Assembly (NCBI GenBank): GCA_005765155.1 | Contig: VCCP01000007.1 | Coordinates: 1,753,501-1,817,500 of the forward strand | Source: Zelopaecilomyces penicillatus | Lineage: Eukaryota > Ascomycota > Sordariomycetes > Hypocreales > Pseudodiploosporaceae | Length of the DNA stretch: 64,000 bases | Reading direction: 5' to 3' | Shown: in pieces, positions 11,291-23,768 of the stretch | Position numbering within the stretch: position 1 is the first letter of the stretch | Layout of the letters: each line of letters begins with the position of its first letter | Position numbers and translations under genes: made by a program | Notes under the pieces: model-generated | What the model was told of the DNA's origin: nothing | Databases searched by the model: none | Seen by the model: the letters and a program-made list of their open reading frames with translations, nothing else

Positions 11291-14200
11291 TTAGGATCTT
11301 GGTCCCCACCGGCACCTGAGGCTCTGTCGGATTAATTCCCACGCCTCGGCTAAACACGTCGCGCTTGCTCCAACGCTGTGGCCAACGCAGCGCTATGGAA
11401 TCAAACCAGTCACCTGGAATATGGTGCTAGTCAACAGCCGGTATTACAATGCTCTGAAACATGACATTGTTTGTGGATATGACTTTGCCATCTACGCGTT
11501 GTATGTCTGCCATGCCGCGTATGGTCTGCCCCCATCCCTGTTCGCTTGGTTGCGACACAGGAAGAGTGCTGTTCTGGAATAAGCCAGCACTGACTCGCGT
11601 GTCCTTGCGCCGTGTCTTGGTGAATTGACGATTAATATCGCTCAACTATTTCCCACCCAGTCGCCTAGCGACACGTATTTCGCTGAATTTGCTCAGTATG
11701 GGACTTGTTACGCTCGCTTATGCATCATATGAGAATGAGATCTAAGCTCGAGCTGTATATATCCTTCTAGATTTATGGTCACGGCTCATCCGAGCACGGC
11801 TTGGCTCGCAGCCTTCCACTTGTGCTAGGCTAACCGTATCGCATGCATCTGCTGGCCCACCTCATTTGATGCAGCTGTTAATGGTCACCTGAATATCCGA
11901 TGTCCTGACTGATAAAATCTGCCCAGCAACCTGAATATGTCATTTGGCAGTCGGTAGATTGACGCTACATTCGCAAATCATGAAATGGGTTATTAGAGCC
12001 TAGCCTTCCGCTCTCCACGTTCGTCTGAAATGACTGCGGCTTGGTATTATTCGATATCTCGAATTATTGGTTACCTCACTGGGTCAGGTTTGATGCTATG
12101 ACGTCTCCATTGCTCGACAAGCAACAGTGTGCTTATGTGCATTAATATCAGACATCTGAATAGCCACTGCGGACTTCTTTTATTCTCCTGCGTATCGCTT
12201 TCGATCTTCGGACTGTTGGATTTCTCCCACGTCTACTCATTGTGACTCATAGATATCCATACTGGGGAACTTCTAAAGCGTCGTTGATGTTTTGAAGACT
12301 CAACCTCCCACGTTGTCTCAGTATCAGGATTCTGTAAACTGTGGCCGAGTTCTGCTTTGGCCCCTGCAGGATGCGTCTGTCCAATATCTTGCGGAATAAA
12401 AATGGAGGCTGTAGCTGGATGCTCACTCAGCAAATATCGCAACGTCATAATTCTTCGCAACCGCATTTGATCTCAACTGACGCATTCTACGGAATTTCCC
12501 ACGTTGCAGAAACATCGCTGCTTCCACTTCCTCCACTGGCACCTTTTGGTAGCTTTTGCCTATCACTTTTCATGCGGTAGGTGCCAGTGCTTGGCTCATT
12601 TCCCTGACAAGTGAACTTCAGTGTGCTCAGTCGTCCACTTTATTTACGCGGCACGATAATCAGCTCCGAATGATCTTCCATACGGTCAAATCTCCACGGT
12701 TTTGTGACGCCTCGTCGAGTAGTGTGCACTCCACGAGACACCAGATAGCAAAGTATTGACCCTCAATACCGCCGCCGTCTATTAGAACTTGCAGCCTCTA
12801 CCATGGATTTCCTCGGATCTTCGGACCTTTCTTGGGCTTCGCCACGTGAATTTTTGCTGGTTTTCTCTCTTTTCCCCCCGCTGGGTCTGCGGAAGACATT
12901 GATCTAAATTCTAGACAGTGAGCTGCTTACAGTCCGCCTAACATGTTGATGTTGCCAAACTCCTTGGTGTGGAATCCGCCTTGGATTGTCTCTCTTGTTG
13001 CCCAACTTTTGATGGTCGATGCCATTTCAGTTAATGGGCTGATGACTTCTGACAAGCGTCTTCTGCTTTGCGCCATGTTCGCATCTTTTGTTGACGCTTC
13101 ACTCACAGTTTCTGTGCAGCAGTTGGCCAAGGTCACAAGAAGCCCACTTCTTGATAATGACCTTCGTTTTCTCCTGATCCATTAACTGTGGGACCTGTGT
13201 TAACATCTTTTGCCACGCATTGCGGCGGCTTTTTGAACGTTTTGACAACAGTTCTATCATCAGACTGGGATGCAACAGCAGGCGGGATGAGCCGGTGACA
13301 ACACCGTTCAACTAGCCATCACAACGTTACACGCTGTCTTGAAAGCTTGCCTTGTGGTCTACCTCAATTGTGCTTGTTTACCATGCAATCTAGGTCTGTT
13401 TGATGTTGATGGAGCTTTTCTTGATGACCATTCATCAGTGTGCAGTATTTATCTTGCGGAATAGGTGTTTGTCGTCCGCTACTTCACATACGCTTGGATT
13501 CATATGATGACAGTTCAGCCATCTGTTCCCAATTTGTATGATTTGTTTGATGTCATAACACCAGAGTGTGGAGAACTTGCACCCTCGGACAATTGGGGCT
13601 GTTTGCACTCTCATCTGGTTTGCACCTTGCAAAATTGGCTCGAAATTGATTTGGTCAATGATATTTGTGATGCAAATGATGAAAGGCAATGCTTGCCACT
13701 TATGTTGGAACGGCCATATGAGCACATCTGCTTAGTCGTTGCCATTGGGTCTATCATCAGTTGTCAGTGGTCGTAATGCCACGCTGTGACCTATTGCTTA
13801 TTGCCGCAAATGCTTTACATCATTGCTGCAGGCATTATTCTTTTGCTTACGAAAATTTGCCTCGCTCGTCCGCATTCTTGATATGATGTGCCGACTGGCC
13901 AACAAATTGTGACATCCATTCAATACTCACACTCATCTTGGCCTACTTATTTGGAATTGTGAAGTACCTGCCTTGCAACGAGTTCATATGTTCAAGGTCG
14001 CGATGTCGGAGCGATTGTCTAGAAGTGGGACAATGATACTTTGAAACGCAGATTTCTCCAGCTTCTCTCCAGTCCCTTGTACACACAGCTCAATAAATGG
14101 AAGTTGATGCGGGTTTTTCGGTCCTTGAATTAGGCATGCAATGAGAGACCGCCTGCCCAAAATTGTGATTTGTACAGCGGGTGGTGTCGAGAGTCACCCC

Positions 14201-17200
14201 ATGCCACGCCATACTCCACATTGAAATTATGTTTCTCATTTGACTACAACTTGGACAACTTGTTGCAAAGGCGTGTTTGCTCCACTTCGATTGGCCGTCT
14301 GGTCGTTGGTCCGTCTTACTATAATCGCTGTGCAAAACTTCCACGACACCATACAATTTGACTTTGAATTGGCCCCCTCTTCATCTTGGAGATGACTCGA
14401 GGCAGCCCATGGGATGTTGATGCCGCAACTGGGACGAATTTTGTCCAATATGCTTGACTGCGGCTATGTGGCTTGAGTGCTGCAAAACCGATCCCGACCC
14501 CAGCTTTGTCTACTCGAGTGGTCATGTATAGTTGGTCAGCCTCGCTAAAACAGTCCGTCTTGCTCGCGCCACTGGTTGTTCGATTTTACAAGTTCATGTT
14601 TCAGGAATGTACCTGTTTCGGCTTCAAAGAAGATGGAAATCTGTTGTGTCAATGCGCACTAGCATTTCCTACTCTGTGAAGAGAGGCATATCGAAGGACT
14701 TGCCTGGATCATGTCCACATGGTTGAACCGTGTTTTGCATCGCCTTTTTTCGCTTTCTCTTCAGGAAAACGCATTTACGCAGTTCGCTGTGGAATGTCTT
14801 TTGTTTGCGGATATTATGCCAAGCAGCCCATTGCTCGTTTTGTTATCTGTACATTCTCTGCCGCGGAGATCAAACGGAGTTGGGACTTAATGTTCGCGAT
14901 CGTCTTGTCAATCACCCATGGTGGATGTCCCACTCGACGCCTCATTTATCATGCAACCGACTCAATGCCTCCAGCATGATCGTCAGGTTCTGGACAACTG
15001 TCGTGGACTGATCCAACCACACCCGGTGCCCTGCCCTCGCTTGGAAAAGTCCCAAACTTTGACCAGTTCATTGTAGTTGATTCTATAAGAACGCCGCCAA
15101 TCCTGTGGGATCAGCGATTGGACGCTGTACTTTTTATCACGCACTTCGTCTATGATGATGTGGAGCTATTGTGATTTTTGTCCCCTTGCCGCGAAATTGT
15201 CCAGTGAAGAGTCCATCTTATGGCGTTGCATTTGACTACACGATTGTACAAACTGGGGCAATTGGCGTACATTTCAGTTTGACAGCAAAAAGTCTTGGTT
15301 GGAATACCAAGACTTCTGCATCGGTATTGCGTTCGTGGGATTCCCGTTCCAATGTTGAGTGTTGCAATCGCGAAATCGCATATGCGCTCGGTCAAACCTT
15401 GCTTTTTATGTTTTCCTACTCTGTTAACACACAATTTGCTAATGTTGCTCTGGAAATGACAACATGGGGCAGACAGTCCTATCTCTATGATGACTGGACC
15501 ATGACATCCACATGTTAGCACGACGGTCGTTCCGCAGCCGGTGACAGGCTCGAAACAACCAATGCTCTCTTATGATATGTGTTACTAAAGCGTCCCATAT
15601 TGGTGACCGCTTCGCACAGGCTGAAATGGCAGAAACTTATGAGAACTGCTTCCGTCACATCTCCATCGAAACTGTCAGCTTAGTAACTTTGTCTTCATTA
15701 TGTCGCTTTGACCCGACTTTGCCTACACTGACCTTGACCTTTGGATTGTGTTCATTTCCTTACGGTCAAATCACACTCTATCAATGTGATAAAATTTCTG
15801 CTGTATAGCTACTGCTATACGCAGCTCTTCGATCCATCTTGCGCCCTTCGTGAATTCCGATATGCTGAAATACCCATGCGGCTCTTCTCTGGGTATATCA
15901 AACTTGTCGTCGAGCTGCTTCCGCCCCTCGATGTAACACCTTTGCGTTCATGCTGTTGTTTGATGCACATTATCTTGACCAAAACGGACTTTCAAGGCAG
16001 CATCGTGCACATTGTAACTCACGTTTGTTGTCGATTTTACACCAAGCCTACAGGCATCGGGCTTGTTTGCGGATGTTTTATAGCAGCCTGTGAGCTCATG
16101 ATGAAGCTCTAATGACACTGACCGTTGATGCATCGACGCATCCCTGGCACAACCGCGTCACGGTTTACTTACACATAATCCTGTCATTTATGACGCGTTG
16201 GATTTTGTTGACTGAAACACAAAGCAACACTGTCTCCGTTTGTCGAAATGGGGCCCGGTAAAGACATCAATGCTGAATTGTGAATTCGTTGTCCATACAC
16301 CGGTACTGTTTGACGAAGCTACTGCCCAAATTGCAAGAGTTTGCTCTCAATCTATCATATCGTGGAGTTGTCACATCATGTATCGCTTCACTGCTCCATC
16401 CTCATTGAGTATGACGTCTTCATAAGATGGTTGGCATCTTCAATTACGCCTCGTAGTTTTCCGCTGTGGCTCCGACACACTCCTGTCAATGATTGGCTTA
16501 AGGTCATGGTCAATTTGAAGTTGTGAACGCTCTATCCTCACGTCCCGCGCCCATTATACCAAATCGCTTATAGCTACGACTTACCGGCCTTGGACGCGAG
16601 TGAATTCTTGTTGTCAAAACATGTGACGGAGTGGGAATACTCTATCCTGTGAAACCTCTTCGCGTCAACATCTTAGACCACTGGATGGTAGTATGACCGC
16701 CGTCCCATTCTCGGATACGACTTAGTCTGTGATTCGGTTGGTGTTAGTTTACAGCGATACTTGCCCATGTCCTATGATGAATTGTCCTCTGGACAAGTTG
16801 ATATACACCATGCCCGATGCTGGATTAGTTAAGTTCTTCTAAGACCGTTCAACCATCAATCACCACAATTTGCCGCCCATGGATATTTCCATGCTTTGAC
16901 CGTCAAATGCACATCTGAAATGTGAACAATGGTCTCAATAAGCACAAACGTCATACTTGTACAGCTACTCTGTGGGATGTGCAACCAATCCCCATTCTTA
17001 CGAATAGGGATCGTGGATCAGACCATGACTAGCTATCTCAAACGTCGCCCAAACACCACACACGGCGTGCTTGGTCATTTGGCTTTGCATGTAAAGCACT
17101 TTCTGCCTGTGGCTATATTATCTGGCCCTCTTGTTTTTCCACTGTTTGCATAATACGAAGGATTGGTTCTGTCTAATTTGCGCGCTCCGCAATTTTTACC

Positions 17201-19620
17201 TTGAGGACCTTCTTTTCCCCTCATCAGACGTTGCATACACCCTCTGGTGATGTCTTGACTGTCGTAGTCACACTGTCAAAAAGGATTGAGCCACTTGTTG
17301 TAATATTATCGAGTGCGACTGCAATCCCAACAACCTTTTGGAGAGCGAAAGGTTGTGCGCAAGTCTACGCTACCTTGGGCGAGGCTAATTTATAACGTCA
17401 ACACTGTTGCGAGATCCAATCCACGATGCAATACGGTTCTGTGGCCATATCCAAGTTCGCCCTCATTCTCCCTTTGCACAGGCATTTTTCGTCCTCTTTT
17501 TGCATCAAGACGAGCAGTCACAGTCCAACTATGATTGGAATGTGTTAATTGACCTTTTGCACCTGTACTCTTTACCAGAATGTTAGGACTTCTGAAAACC
17601 TTTCAACTTGGGTCGAGAAATCCCTCCACACTTGTTCGCGGAGAGCGTTTTGACAGGAAGCATTGCGCCCAAAATTCACAATCCACTAAGATTGTGAGGT
17701 AAGGGTACTACTGTACGAGCTGTCCTTCATTGCCAATTGATCGAGCTGGATGGGAAATTGTTGCGCTTGGCTATCAAACCTGCAGCACATTTACGTGCAT
17801 ATCCCTGGTGCAGTGCACCTTGACAATTCTTCAAGAGAATGGAAAGTGATTGCATGTATTTTCTCATGAAAATGTACAGAGTTTACGAAATCTGGCTGGA
17901 ATAATTCATCACTGCTGTCTGTTGTTTTCTGTGTCTCTCAATGACCGGGTTGCGCGCGGAGCAAAATATGCGGCATCGATGTTGTACGAATATGACCTTT
18001 TGCTCCCACTCATGGACTACCCTTTATAAATAACTTACGCTCACCGTTTGTCATCAAGCGAGCATAGATCAGCTGGGAGATCGTCAGACTGAAGTACAAC
18101 TTCATTTCCATAGGATGCCTATCTGAAGGTCGTGTGTTCGAGCCACACTGGTCGCATTTCTTTTTGCCTTTTTCTCCTTTGGGACCCCAGCAGCAAGTGG
18201 GGCGCGGCTTGACCCAGTTATCCCATATGACTATTGGTTTCTCTGCCAGGGTTGTTGGCATTACGATCCCGACACTGCGCTGTCATCGGAACCGATATGC
18301 ATTGACGTCTCATCTAGGTTCAATCCTTCTTTCTCATGCCAGTCGAGTGAGTTGGTTGCTCGTCTGGATTCACAGTCTTGTTATCCGGGGAAACATCAGT
18401 TCGCCAGCCTCTTGCCAGATATCCATGTGAAATCCTTATCGGCATATTGGTTCTCTAGCATTGTTGCCTTGTCAGTCGCTAAGCTCTGCGACTTGGCTCC
18501 CCTGTTGATGCCTGGAAACCATCTTTCACCAGTAACGTGTTTGTGAAGCGATGTCAAGACATGCCTTTCACACAGCATGTGAATACCTTCTACATGTCTT
18601 TGTTGTACCCTGCGTCCGAGGTTTCCACTCTTCGGCTATGCTACTAGTTCACATAATGTCACGGCCTGCATCCAACTCTTCGATAGCAGCTTGATACTTG
18701 ACACTCTTTCTATCCCAAAGAGATGCAATTGTCCAAAACGATGATTACAACTTGTGCCACGCCAGGTGCTCCGGTCCTCTGCTACTAGATTCGTCTCTGT
18801 TAGAATGTTCCCGCAGTGTTGAACGCTTGTCTCCATCTGCCAAGCATTGTGAAAAGCGACAGCCACCCTGACCACACAGTTTGCTACACACTTGTCATGT
18901 CAACAATTCTTTTTCCTGGTGTAGCTTTGACGACTCTCATTAGAGATCCTCTGTACGGTAGAGTTGGATGGTCGGCTCAAACTCATGCGATCACAACATC
19001 CTCTTCACTTAGAGTCGGAAGACCAAAGTTGGTGCCCAGGTATCTCGCTATCCTCGATATTCATAGCCCAGCCCCGGAAACCTACTGGACACGAATCTTC
19101 GTAATGTGATGAGTGTTGTTAATCTCATATTTTCGACCGAGGCAAACTACTCCACACGCCATCAATATCTACTTTCGAGATTGACTTGATTCACGATGCT
19201 GGTGACAGTCAACACATTCTCAGCAACTGTTGTGGCACCTATGATTGCTTAACGCTTGTCTTGCCCGTCGTTCTTGGCCCGGAAAACCGGACATTTTGTT
19301 GCACAAGTACACCGTGACAGCCTTGAAACTAGAATTGGTGCAATGCAGTTGGCTTCTCTACATCTTGGATTGGCAATAGTACTATTGAGGAATTTATCGC
19401 AGGATCTTGGATCGGATGACCGTCCGTTCTCCACTGAAATTGAGCACCCTTCCACGTACTGGCACTTTGTATACAAATTAATACAACGCCTCATTGCGCA
19501 TGCTCAATACGTCTAATGCACAGTTGATGAGAGAATGTCTTTTCTTGTGTTCTTATTTCATGCCCGTCGTGTTGAAATTGTCTGCAGTTGATTTGACGGA
19601 CTTTAATCAGCCAGCAAAGG
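11290..19620. other. Gene desert: probable decayed mobile or repetitive element, coding sense minus
   Basis: No ORF exceeds about 125 codons over more than 8 kb. By eye the + strand is rich in T and poor in A from about 12 to 19.6 kb, a skew usual for the template strand of a long gene. On the minus strand, protein-like stretches are interrupted mainly by TAA and TAG codons that a C-to-T change could have made from CAA or CAG. Examples lie at about 15,000-15,300 (containing SLIPQDWRRSYRINYNELVK) and 14,750-14,950 (containing HPPWVIDKTIANIKSQLR). This fits an old transposon inactivated by repeat-induced point mutation or simple decay. I could not find reverse transcriptase, integrase or transposase motifs, nor terminal repeats, so the element type is unknown. 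Confidence 0.45.
18058..18156 (+). tRNA. tRNA-Phe (GAA) gene with a 26-nt intron, possibly degenerate
   Basis: The sequence folds as a full cloverleaf. The acceptor arm is GCGAGCA with TGGTCGC, with a G-G mismatch at the fifth pair. The D stem is GATC/GATC, the anticodon stem TCAGA/TCTGA, the loop CTGAAG-A with anticodon GAA, the T arm GTGTG-TTCGAGC-CACAC, and the discriminator A. The intron is 18095-18120, one base 3' of the anticodon, where eukaryotic nuclear tRNA introns lie. A pol III terminator-like T run follows at 18157-18165. The D stem GATC/GATC replaces the usual GCTC/GAGC and changes the A-box. With the acceptor mismatch and the desert context, this may be an ageing copy. Confidence 0.75.
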
Positions 19621-20411
19621 TGCCCATCGAACCAACTTGAACGAGCCACCTTTTACCTGCATTTTCATACATGGTTCCAGTTTTGAGCAAGATCAGATCG
19701 AATCTTGAAACGCCGCATTTGGCACGAGATGAATCGTTTCCTAGAAGTCTGCTGCTTGATGAACATCTGACCGAAACACTGGGTGTCCCCGTCCCAACAG
19801 CCACTGCCAAATGGTGTGGACCTTTGTGCGCAGCCTCCGTTTACCAAATTGGATTAACGATCGGGAAGTATGCAATGCGGGAAAGATGACTTACTTCAAA
19901 TGGAAAAGTATTGCTGTAACAACATTAGCAAACCATAGTCTCACTAAAGACAAACACAGCTTTGCGCCCACAACTTGATCTTCACCATACGATATCTAGC
20001 TGCCATCGTTCCGCAATACGTTTGGCTCATGTTATTGCAAACTCCTGTTACAGATGTACACAGCTTTGGGAAGGGTTACTTACTACATTTGTCATGAAAG
20101 AGATCTAGCGTTCTGCCTGTAGCTCAAGCATCCATTGGCCAAACTGCAATTCCGTTCAGCGGCCTAAACCATTTATTTTGCCGGGCACAACTCAACTCGT
20201 CACTGAGCCCTCCCAAATGGCAAAGTTGTTGACTGTTACCTCCCAAGGCGCTAAATTATCTTCCAAAATCATCGAGTGTTTGACATCCGGCTCATCGCCT
20301 ATACTTCATCAAGATAATTCCCTATAAGGATGACCTCGCCATAAACGAATGTATATGGATTTATTGAGCTTTCAAATGCTTACCCGAGTCACTTCCATTC
20401 GGCAGCATACA

Positions 20412-20447
20412 CTGATACCAGAGCGTCTTCTGATACCAGAGCGTCTT
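20412..20447 (+). repeat. Perfect 18-bp tandem duplication
   Basis: CTGATACCAGAGCGTCTT occurs twice head to tail with no mismatch. It is not part of any coding feature. Confidence 0.9.
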
Positions 20448-22804
20448 AAGCCACTGCTTAAATTGCTACACGAGCTACACCACTATTCGTTTCATGGTAG
20501 TCCGGTCAATCGTTGTACCTCCGGTTAATTCCGCTCCACCACATGCTCTGCTTTGCTTGTTCACAACTAGCCAAACTATGTGTCACATTTTATAGTGCAG
20601 AAGAAGTGAGAGACAAATTCATCCATGCGCAGGATCAGTCTTCATTGAAGTTGTTTGCAACGCCCCGGGAGGTTGCCCTTATTGGCTAAAGCTGAATATA
20701 CTACCATACTACCAATGTGGCATACCCAGCTCAAGTCTGATTTCAGAGTGCAAGAAGGCGTTTTGGAAGAGCCAGGACAGCTGCGCCAGAAGTCAATTTC
20801 GTCCCCGATGCCAGAAATACTCGGAAACACCGGCTCCGAAAGCCAGCCGCGTTCCCATGGGCAACACACGGCTACTTTACAGAGTCATGAACTAGATGCT
20901 TACCTGCTCTCTAGTGAGGGATGGTTCCTCTAGAAACGGCACAAGGTTATCAACAGTGGTTACAGCTCGGATGCTTCGCCAAATATCTAGCCTGGGAAAA
21001 AGCAAAGCCCCAAGATAGTCTACTTCGTCTTTCGCTTTTGACAATGGTGACGCGCAACACACATTACCAGTGCTCCCCCTCGTGGAATGAGATGGGACAT
21101 AATTCACATTCTTTCGTGCCAAGCATCGCTCATCCAGCTTTCGCGATTACGAGTCTTTTGCGCCGGACCCTGCTGCATGAAACATTCTCATTGCAAGCCG
21201 TGTCAGATTCTGCATGACATAGCGTAGATCTGCTTTACACAGTCTCAATACTTGTTCTCAAATCCGCAGATCCCAGCTTTCGCCGTCTGCTTCATAACAC
21301 AGTTTGAGAGTTATGTCCAAAACAGCGCATGAATCCTGGAAGGCGCTCACGCCGATAGTCTTGTCACAGTCAAGAATCATAACGGGGTAGGATCACAATT
21401 AAGTCTACTGGTCAACATTGCCGTACATCACCTTTCATGGCACATTCACGCTGTCATCATTCATACATAATGCGAGAATATGAGGATATTGACACTATGC
21501 TTAAGTCGCCTGCTCACCTACGTGATATGCTTCTGCTCGAGCCAGTCTACTCGCGACAACAATAAGCTATATGTTCAATGTGACTACAATTATCTTCCGC
21601 AACGTACGACGGTGCTGTGCCGACGGCCCCTGGAGGCCGGTACGATGGTTGACGCTTTGAATTTTCTACACTTGAAACCTGGTCATGAGCACAACCCATC
21701 AGTTGGGTTTATCCAACCCTTTCAATATCTTCACCCAGTGGGCAAGAATGGCCGCATGTGGCAAAGAGAGTTGCACAGTCGCAACAAGTGCCGCGAAACT
21801 TGAGAGTTGTCATGATACAGTAGACTGAAATAAGATCACGACGATCTTGTCGCTCGAAGGCCTGCCACAAACCTTCGACTCAGAGGCGCATCATGACATA
21901 GCCTAGTTCTTGCAATGTGCAAGTAACCATTTGCTTGCTCCTGCGCATATCTTTGAGACAGTTGCAACATTTTAAGGGGATTCACAAGTGTCTGCGCATC
22001 GCAACACACCCTCAAAATGGTTAGGTCAGGTGCCTCTTCCAGCATCAAGCCCTCTCATCCCAAACCAGGCAACTCATCAAAACTTGGCATCTTGATTTCT
22101 GGGTTGCCATATACTGGTCACAGGCTCTTCCGTCGGGCTGTCCAAGTTCCTGTTCACACTCCAGCCTTGTCCAACACTACTGAGCTGTCACTCATTGTGG
22201 TCGCATACGCACTCTTGACAAGAAAAAAACATTGACACGGTCCCTGTTTCTCGGGCTGAGCCGTCGGTGTCATTCTCTCGGCATGCATCACGAGCCAGAA
22301 TATCGTCGATGATGGGAGATACTTGACGCTTGACGCTACACACGGCATTAATTAGCTCTCCACTTCCCCATTAGCTGTATACATAATCATCTTACTCTCT
22401 GATGTGAAGCAACTGGATTGTCTGGCTTGATATTCGCTTTGCTAGAGGAGGGTATTCGACGCCACCAGAGCTTCATTGCTGTCGACACCATTCTAAGAGC
22501 CTAACCAAAAAGTGCATTTACTGGACCGTTTTGAGAGAAGGTCCATTGGCTATACACACAAATGCTATACCGTTCATCTAGTGCAATCAATCAAGCATTT
22601 GGAGATCCTTGTGACATGCAACAGGCACACGTGGCTAAACTTTTCACAATGGGAAACATTTACAACGTTTCATTTTTGTCCATGCCAAGACACGCTTTGT
22701 CTGATAGGCCATTATCTAGAGCGACTTAACAATCAACCAGCAAGCTTCCAGCCCTTTTTAAACAAAAATTGGTGGGATTCTCCAGCCTCCGAGGTAACCG
22801 ACGT

Positions 22805-22821
22805 CCCCCCCCCCCCCCCCC
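22805..22821 (+). repeat. Poly-C tract of 17
   Basis: Uninterrupted C run in non-coding sequence; its true length is likely to be uncertain in the assembly. Confidence 0.85.
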
Positions 22822-23768
22822 GGGACACCACAGGTGTAAAGTCTGCTTTGTCGGAGAAAGCTATCTGTTGACGTCTCAGCAATTTTTGCTTAGCAAAATA
22901 GTGATGACTGTGGCTAGATTGGATGGCTGGTCGTTTAGAAATTAGTCTAGCTCAGAATCAAGCTGGCTACTCCTCTAGTTTCCACAAATGCACGATACAT
23001 CTCGCGGATCACTTGCTCAAAATCACCACTTGGCTCAGTGCATTACATCCACAGTTCCCTGACCTCAGCATCTAAAATCTATCAACCATGTTGTTCCGTA
23101 TCCTTAGTCTGTTCCCATTTCAGAGTACCACAAATGAGACGAAGTAGGCAACGACGTATAATGGGTAGTTGCTCTTTCTTGACATTTGTTTGGTCAGTCA
23201 AGTTGAGCAATGAATACACATACCGCACCACACTGATCAAATTTCGAGACAAGTCTTCAATATCTTGGGATCGCAGATAAAAACTTACGGTGCATCCATG
23301 GAGAATTTAGTCAAATTTTGAATACAATCACCAGCCAAGTTGGCTTGCTCTACTCGATGTATTTGCTCCTTTTCTAAACGTGACATGAATAGACAATGTA
23401 GTAGATTCATTCGCCTGTGGTAGTGACAACCTGGACCCATTGATATTAACTTGATAAGTTTCCACTTCGACCTAGTACATTTGTAGAGCTAACTAAGAGA
23501 AGTGTGGTGCTGTCTGATGAACATTCTTCAACCCACTCACATAACTACATTTAAACATATTCTCCACCACATACTAAAAGAATCCTATCTCGACTGGACT
23601 GCTTCTGTAACCAGTCCCTCATAAAATCCAGCAACTGCATTGTCGGCGAGAGTAACACATATCTGGAACCACTCCTTCTGCTACCCTTTTTTGTTATATT
23701 CCATGTGACAGTTCCAAGCCCACGTGGGTATGCTGCATTATTCATTGCCTGATGGTGTCGCGGTGTGA

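Larger units (their letters stand above)
19621..23768. other. Gene desert, second part
   Basis: The T skew of the preceding region fades here. Frames up to 119 codons are present, but none has a domain, signal peptide or coherent splicing. A perfect short tandem duplication lies at 20412-20447 and a 17-base C run at 22805-22821. The last few hundred bases are probably the 3' flank of the ankyrin gene. Confidence 0.45.
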
